This document shows positions 36,603 to 40,763 of a stretch of DNA of 40,763 bases, piece by piece. Source of the DNA: a virus. Under the pieces are notes generated by a model, which saw only the letters and a list, made by a program, of their open reading frames with translations, was not told where the DNA came from and ran no database searches. The DNA lies in IMG/VR virus record IMGVR_UViG_3300038427_000339, positions 1-40,763 of that record; one strand, given 5' to 3'. The position numbers were made by a program, and so were the translations under genes. Within the stretch, counting starts at the first letter, position 1. Every line of letters starts with the position of its first letter.

Positions 36603-37274
36603 ATGACTGTTACACTCTCGGTAGCCGACTTTGAGTTATCCACACGCAGTGCTTCTGGTTTCATCCTAAAGTATATCGCTCCCCGCATGGAACCCGTTAT
36701 GCTCTACGGTCCGCTGGCGCGGCGTTTTCCATTTACTCTATCCGCACCGCATTCCGATGTGATTATTGTTGTAGGTCACGGTGATGACGATCAGGTTAAC
36801 GGTCAGCACGATGCCATACTCTTAAAAGTAGGCGAGTATAACGATAATGAGGTAAAAAATAAAGTAATTTACTCCTTTTCTTGCCTTTCTGCGGTAGAAC
36901 TCGGACCCGATTTGATTAATCGTGGCGCGACCGCATTCCTCGGTTGGAATGACGATTATTTATGGATGATCGACGAATCACAATTACTCACACCATGGAA
37001 CGATAAACTGGCGGCTCCCTGTATCATGCCGGTGATTGACGGTTTAAATGCTTTGCTTGACGGTAAGACCATGAGTGAGGTTAAACAATTACAACTCGAC
37101 AGTTATTCTGATTACGCCACTAGGACGGATGATGAATTAATCAAAGACCTAGTGCAGTTTAATCAGAGTAATTTTGTTTTGTATGGCGATCCGCAAGCAC
37201 ATATTAACCCAAGACCGCCGTTGCCCAGTATTTTTAATTACGTTTCTCCGCCGCCAATGCTCTTGCCGATTTGA
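36603..37274 (+). CDS. Caspase/gingipain-like (clan CD) cysteine peptidase
   Basis: 223 residues. The caspase-fold pair is His59 in VIIVVGHGDDD and Cys94 in VIYSFSCLSAV, followed by LGPDLINRGATAFLGW, the clan CD pattern in which a cysteine strand is followed by a helix and a Gly-rich strand. NFVLYGDPQ near the end matches the LLGDP segment of C25 (gingipain-type) peptidases. No signal peptide. In a structural operon it might mature virion proteins; alternatively it could serve lysis or act on the host. AGGAGG precedes the ATG. Confidence 0.65.
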   Translation: MTVTLSVADFELSTRSASGFILKYIAPRMEPVMLYGPLARRFPFTLSAPHSDVIIVVGHGDDDQVNGQHDAILLKVGEYNDNEVKNKVIYSFSCLSAVELGPDLINRGATAFLGWNDDYLWMIDESQLLTPWNDKLAAPCIMPVIDGLNALLDGKTMSEVKQLQLDSYSDYATRTDDELIKDLVQFNQSNFVLYGDPQAHINPRPPLPSIFNYVSPPPMLLPI

Positions 37275-37311
37275 ACCAACAAACATTTGAAAAAATAAAT
37301 TACACAGGGAC

Positions 37312-37340
37312 TTGACAATACTTCGTAGTCATACTAAACT
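37312..37340 (+). promoter_or_regulatory. Promoter before the second virion operon
   Basis: TTGACA (37312-37317), 17 bases, TAAACT (37335-37340). Predicted start near 37347, just before the hairpin at 37359-37408. Confidence 0.6.
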
Positions 37341-37358
37341 ACATTACTAGATTCAGTA

Positions 37359-37415
37359 AAAGGGACTAGCAGGGCCTTCGCTTAGAAGGTTGGAAAGCTA
37401 GTCCCTTTCCTTTTT
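37359..37415 (+). terminator. Strong hairpin with U-tract (attenuator or short-RNA end)
   Basis: AAAGGGACTAGC (37359-37370) pairs with GCTAGTCCCTTT (37397-37408), 12 bases, with an inner hairpin CCTTC/GAAGG (37375-37379 and 37385-37389). CC and TTTTT follow the outer stem. It may end the 32.6-37.3 kb operon, and it also lies about 12 bases after a predicted start, so the promoter would give a ~70-base RNA unless polymerase reads through. The space 37275-37458 holds no gene. Confidence 0.75.
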
Positions 37416-37458
37416 AGGCCGGGTCCTGCTACCTCTCGAAATATTCAGGAGGTGACCT

Positions 37459-37791
37459 ATGGATTTCAGTCTCAAGCGATTCGGATTACCCTCGTCTCCA
37501 TTCAGGGGAGGTTCCCGTGACTCCGAAAGACCACTCGACTACGAGGTACGCTCGGGATTCTCCGGACCTACTACCCCCAACCCCGGTGTAAATGCCCCTC
37601 ATCAGGACTTCGGTGCACTCGTCAGTGGCTTCGTGGGTGACATTCAGGGTGTCGGCGGGAAGATCTGTGACATGCTGGACGTGCCCCTGGATGCGACGGT
37701 CAAAATCGAGGGACCGCACCGGATAGCCGACCGCTACCTCAACATGGCTTCCGGCGGGATACGCTTCGTGGTCGATAAAATAAGTAAATAA
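37459..37791 (+). CDS. Hypothetical virion-operon protein
   Basis: 110 residues. Arg/Ser/Pro/Gly-rich N-terminal half, then a more folded part (ALVSGFVGDIQGVGGKICDML, RIADRYLNMASGGIRFVVD). A perfect AGGAGGTGA leads the ATG. First gene after the attenuator; high expression likely. No family was recognised. Confidence 0.65.
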   Translation: MDFSLKRFGLPSSPFRGGSRDSERPLDYEVRSGFSGPTTPNPGVNAPHQDFGALVSGFVGDIQGVGGKICDMLDVPLDATVKIEGPHRIADRYLNMASGGIRFVVDKISK

Positions 37792-37819
37792 AAATAAAAG
37801 TCATTTAAGGAGAAGTGAT

Positions 37820-38188
37820 ATGGCGATAAGTAATTATAAAGACCTTTTGACGGAGGGGCTCGCTCTCCCGCTGGCCGTGGAAGCGAAATTCCCCAATGCA
37901 CCGAAGATTTCCACGTATTTGACACAGGCCACTACCAAGCTACCCACCACACCCAATTTCCCCACGACTTTACCTGACCTGCCCACTCTGCCAGACTTAC
38001 CCAATCTCGGTATCACCCTGCCGGGCGGCGGGCCGCTGGGCGGCGGCGCGCTACAGAAGCGGAAACCCATGATAACCAAGGTGGAAGAGTATCAAGTTAT
38101 ACCGCCGCGTACTGTGGAGCCGACACCGGGTGGGGGTACGGCTACCTTCCTGCAATCGGGCGGTGGGTCTAACTTTACCTTCAAATAA
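37820..38188 (+). CDS. Pro-rich hypothetical virion protein
   Basis: 122 residues. An amphipathic N-terminal helix (NYKDLLTEGLALPLAVEAKF) is followed by a Pro/Thr/Leu linker with repeated LPDLPxLP units, a glycine turn (LPGGGPLGGG) and a polar tail. AAGGAGAAG precedes the ATG. The extended linker suggests a flexible virion or assembly protein. Confidence 0.6.
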   Translation: MAISNYKDLLTEGLALPLAVEAKFPNAPKISTYLTQATTKLPTTPNFPTTLPDLPTLPDLPNLGITLPGGGPLGGGALQKRKPMITKVEEYQVIPPRTVEPTPGGGTATFLQSGGGSNFTFK

Positions 38189-38223
38189 TCGTGAGTAAAT
38201 GTAAATAGGAGGACGAAAAAGAA

Positions 38224-38970
38224 ATGGCAAATTATAATCTGATTACGGGTAAACTACAGAACCTGCAGAGCACACCACTCACCCAGGATGAGATGGCTGC
38301 TTTCAACCGCTGGTTTAATAGGCTGGTAGCGCAAAAGGCGGAGATTGATCTCGATATAGCCGCGTCCTTTGAGAAGCAAAAGGACTTCTACTCCTTCTGT
38401 GCCACTGTCGCCAAGAGTTACTTTGCGACCAATAACCTACCCTTTGTCCCGGAGGAACCGACGAGCGGTACTTTCGGTGTCCGGGAACTTCTGCCGGTAG
38501 ACCTCGGCGCGAATGCGATTGTCTGGGGTACTCCACCCGCTACGGCTGCCTTCCATAGCTGGGCACAGGCACTCACCGTTGCTGCCGCTAATGGCTGGAC
38601 GAATCTTTTCGGCACACCGGCAGCCCCCATTACCCCATCCAACACGCAGAGCTACCACAGTTTGCTGGCCTTCCACTCGCTGATTTCCTGGCAGCCGGGC
38701 ACGCGCATCTTGGCTCTCAAGCACACGGTCAATGCCTATACCTATCCAGAGGTCAGCGTCGAGCAAGAAGCTAAGATCGACAAGCCGTTCAAGACCTTCA
38801 AACTAATCCCGCTGGAAGGCGACTTCCTGATTCATCCGACCGGCACCTTTAATACCCGGTTGGAACTCGAGAAGAATGTTTTCGCCAACGCCGAGACATA
38901 TACTGAGCAGCTTGCTCTACTGGGCCTGGTGTTTGCGGAATATAGCTACCTGAATGCAGAAATTAACTAA
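38224..38970 (+). CDS. Candidate major virion protein
   Basis: 248 residues with a GGAGGA ribosome site. A helical N-terminal part (QDEMAAFNRWFNRLVAQKAE), a central Thr/Ala-rich region and a beta-rich C terminus (FKLIPLEGDFLIHPTGTFNTRLELEKNV) characterise it. Position and strong ribosome site suggest an abundant structural protein; a capsid role is inferred only. No homologous family was recognised. Confidence 0.5.
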   Translation: MANYNLITGKLQNLQSTPLTQDEMAAFNRWFNRLVAQKAEIDLDIAASFEKQKDFYSFCATVAKSYFATNNLPFVPEEPTSGTFGVRELLPVDLGANAIVWGTPPATAAFHSWAQALTVAAANGWTNLFGTPAAPITPSNTQSYHSLLAFHSLISWQPGTRILALKHTVNAYTYPEVSVEQEAKIDKPFKTFKLIPLEGDFLIHPTGTFNTRLELEKNVFANAETYTEQLALLGLVFAEYSYLNAEIN

Positions 38971-39013
38971 ACCCGGGGTGCTGAAGTAAATCTAAAACGG
39001 GAGGGCATGTATT

Positions 39014-39580
39014 ATGGCCTATGACATAATATTTAACAGTCAAGACGGGCGTAAGATGGCTTACGTTACTGCACCGGGACAATGGGCGACCATTAAGAAC
39101 GGTACCGGCGTTATTACCGGTTCACCGGTGGCACTGGTAGACGGTATTAATAATGTTGTCGGGATAACCGGGACGGGAACTCTTGTTATAACTCTACCCG
39201 CTGGTACCGGTGGTGTTTTGACAGCCGTCAGTGCTGGAGCCACAATCGCTGGTAGCCCGGTAGCTCTGTTGCCTGGAGTTAACACTATAACGATAACGGC
39301 TGTCGGTGCCGGAACGATCACGGTAACCTTTACCATGGTCGCCACGCCGACCATTCCGATTGAAATACCGGGTATCCGCACTATCGACGCCGTGATTAGT
39401 GCCTCTATGACTGGAGGTTACAAGGCAGACCCGGGTAATGTGGGCGTTGCGGGCAATATAGTCACCGTGCAGCCGCAGTATTATATTAACAATACCGGTG
39501 CGGCTGGTCCGGCCGCGAACGTCCCTAAAGCTACCGACCTGTCAGGTCAAACGATAGCCCTATTGGTGATAGGCCACTAG
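39014..39580 (+). CDS. Virion repeat protein A, paralog of the next gene
   Basis: 188 residues. Conserved N-terminal (DIIFNSQDGRKMAYVTAPG) and C-terminal domains (IPGIRTIDAVISASMTGGY, then VPKATDLSGQTIALLVIGH) flank a middle with two GSPVALxxGxN beta modules. The terminal domains are shared with the 269-residue neighbour. The C-terminal domain resembles small phage tail or capsid decoration domains. GGGAGGGCATG precedes the ATG. Confidence 0.65.
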   Translation: MAYDIIFNSQDGRKMAYVTAPGQWATIKNGTGVITGSPVALVDGINNVVGITGTGTLVITLPAGTGGVLTAVSAGATIAGSPVALLPGVNTITITAVGAGTITVTFTMVATPTIPIEIPGIRTIDAVISASMTGGYKADPGNVGVAGNIVTVQPQYYINNTGAAGPAANVPKATDLSGQTIALLVIGH

Positions 39581-39595
39581 GCAAGGAGCGTCAAG

Positions 39596-40405
39596 ATGGC
39601 TAATGATATAGTCTTTATTGGGCAAGATGGACGTAAAATCGCCTATGTGACCGCACCGGGACCCTGGGCGACGCTGGCTAACCTGACGGGTACTATTGCC
39701 GGTTCGCCAGTCACACTGGTCAACGGTGCTCAAAACCCAAATATCGCTACTGCTGGAACATTTGTTATCACTCTGCCGGCCAGTTGTGTCGGCACCGCCG
39801 CTACTAACGTGGCGACGGTAGTAGGTAGCCCGGTAACTCTGGCGCCCGGTACCAACGTTATCACGGTAGTCGGGGTAGGTGCTATCACGATAACACTGAG
39901 CTTCCTCCCGGTAGGCGCTACTTGTGCTAACCTGATAGGTACTGTTGGTGGGTCACCTGTTGCGTTGACGGTCGGTGCCAATGTTCTCGGTTTAACTGGT
40001 ACTGGAACGCTGGTTGTAACTCTGCCGCCAGGTTATGCGGGAACCGCGGTAAGTGGTGCTGGTGGTGCCGTGGTTACAGGTAGTCCGGTTACCTTATATA
40101 CCGGAGTCAATGTTATCACCGTAACACTGGGCGGCGGCAACGGCTTCACGATAAACCTAGTTCTTGTCGCGGCGGCGGTTATTGAAATACCTGGTATTCG
40201 CACTATTGACGCGGTGATTGAAGCCTCTATCACGGGAGGCTATAAGGCAGACCCGGCCTACGTGACGGTAGCAGGTAACAAGGTGACGGTACAGGTGCAG
40301 TATTACGCAAATAATAGTATTGCTGTACCGGGTGCGGCGATTGATGTGCCTTATGCCAATAACCTGTCGGCGCAAACGATAGCCGTGGCGGTAATCGGTC
40401 ACTAA
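39596..40405 (+). CDS. Virion repeat protein B, paralog with four repeat modules
   Basis: 269 residues with the same termini as the upstream 188-residue protein, but four GSPVxLxxGxN modules, each of about 38-42 residues and ending in an alternating Val/Thr/Ile strand pair. The extra 81 residues correspond to two added modules. AAGGAGCGTC precedes the ATG. Probably an exposed fiber-like virion component. Confidence 0.65.
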   Translation: MANDIVFIGQDGRKIAYVTAPGPWATLANLTGTIAGSPVTLVNGAQNPNIATAGTFVITLPASCVGTAATNVATVVGSPVTLAPGTNVITVVGVGAITITLSFLPVGATCANLIGTVGGSPVALTVGANVLGLTGTGTLVVTLPPGYAGTAVSGAGGAVVTGSPVTLYTGVNVITVTLGGGNGFTINLVLVAAAVIEIPGIRTIDAVIEASITGGYKADPAYVTVAGNKVTVQVQYYANNSIAVPGAAIDVPYANNLSAQTIAVAVIGH

Positions 40406-40431
40406 CTGAATATAGAATTAGAAAATGCTAA

Positions 40432-40475
40432 AAATCCTCCCCACGAAGGTGGTGGAGGAGTGTTGAGGAGGATTT
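40432..40475 (+). promoter_or_regulatory. Hairpin that can hide the next gene's ribosome site
   Basis: AAATCCTCC (40432-40440) is complementary to GGAGGATTT (40467-40475), which contains the Shine-Dalgarno of the gene at 40477. The same TCCTCC can instead pair with GGAGGA at 40454-40459 around a CCAC-GAAG-GTGG stem, leaving the ribosome site free. Two competing folds are therefore possible. Confidence 0.55.
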
Positions 40476-40476
40476 A

Positions 40477-40763
40477 ATGCTGAGATTAGAATTTCCCCGT
40501 ACTGTTGAATTCCCTCCCGCCAAGCGGGAATACGAAGTCAATGATTTTCTTACCTTTTCCCCTGCCTGGCCGACGCAACTGGGTGTCCTGCCCGGTCATA
40601 CCTATCAGGTTATCTGGCGCGAGGATGTGCCTTACGATTTAGACTTTATCATAAACGCCGCTGACTGGAAGGATGTTAATTTGGCAGATGCGCAGGGCGG
40701 CCCTCCGGCCACCAGTGGAGTTGAAAACCTCTATCCCTACGGTACTAACAATACCCTCTATCA
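40477..40763 (+). CDS. Hypothetical virion-operon protein, 3' partial
   Basis: Begins MLRLEFPRTVEFPPAKREYE and runs through 95 complete codons to the window end without a stop. Mixed beta-rich sequence with QLGVLPGHTYQVIWRED and NAADWKDVNL. GGAGGA precedes the ATG. No family was recognised from the visible part. Confidence 0.7.
   Translation, partial: MLRLEFPRTVEFPPAKREYEVNDFLTFSPAWPTQLGVLPGHTYQVIWREDVPYDLDFIINAADWKDVNLADAQGGPPATSGVENLYPYGTNNTLY

Overview
The window reads as a contiguous piece of a double-stranded DNA bacteriophage genome. Both outermost genes run off the ends. Genes are small, tightly packed and often overlap by ATGA. They lie in long same-strand blocks separated by divergent promoters and hairpin terminators. 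A bacterial host is indicated by a DnaX-type clamp-loader gene, an RpoD-like sigma region 4, an acyl carrier protein, consensus TTGACA/TATAAT promoters and a tRNA resembling bacterial initiator tRNA. The host cannot be named from sequence alone. No integrase, terminase, portal or recognisable lysis gene was found, so lifestyle and virion type stay open.

Layout. (1) 1-5742, plus strand: the end of a collagen-like fiber protein, then a glycosyltransferase, a TDE-type sugar-nucleotide dehydratase and a methyltransferase, a three-repeat beta-rich protein and two small genes, closed by a strong two-way terminator at 5773-5806. (2) 5829-11040, mostly minus strand: an early-type operon fired by a perfect promoter at 11047-11075, with a folded leader RNA, a possible Gp3-like recombination directionality factor and an XRE-sigma region 4 fusion. 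(3) 11277-20537, minus strand: about 30 small genes, many of them Cys-rich. They include a DNA methyltransferase broken at a run of nine G, a HerA/FtsK-like P-loop ATPase and a DnaX-like clamp-loader subunit. (4) 20826-23533, minus strand: a coiled-coil protein, a winged-helix protein and an initiator-like tRNA-Met, ended by a terminator at 20761-20798. (5) 23852-32443, plus strand: an Mrp/ParA-like ATPase behind a repeat array, small proteins, and an unexpected set of lipid or natural-product genes: polyprenol kinase-like, acyl carrier protein, type III polyketide synthase-like, UbiA prenyltransferase and an extended SDR reductase. A 432-bp insertion with terminal inverted repeats and a 9-bp target duplication lies among them. 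(6) 32568-40763, plus strand: probable virion genes, with a 1062-residue Ig-like protein, a caspase/gingipain-like peptidase, several abundant-looking small proteins and two paralogous repeat proteins.

The most exciting region is 25767-32051. A dedicated ACP lies directly before a condensing enzyme whose Cys-His-Asn spacing fits chalcone synthase-type enzymes. With a UbiA prenyltransferase, a polyprenol kinase-like protein and a reductase it suggests phage-encoded synthesis of a prenylated polyketide or unusual lipid. Other leads are the poly-G methyltransferase frameshift (possible phase variation), the three-way-junction leader RNA, the initiator-like tRNA with C33, and promoters that would give leaderless mRNAs.
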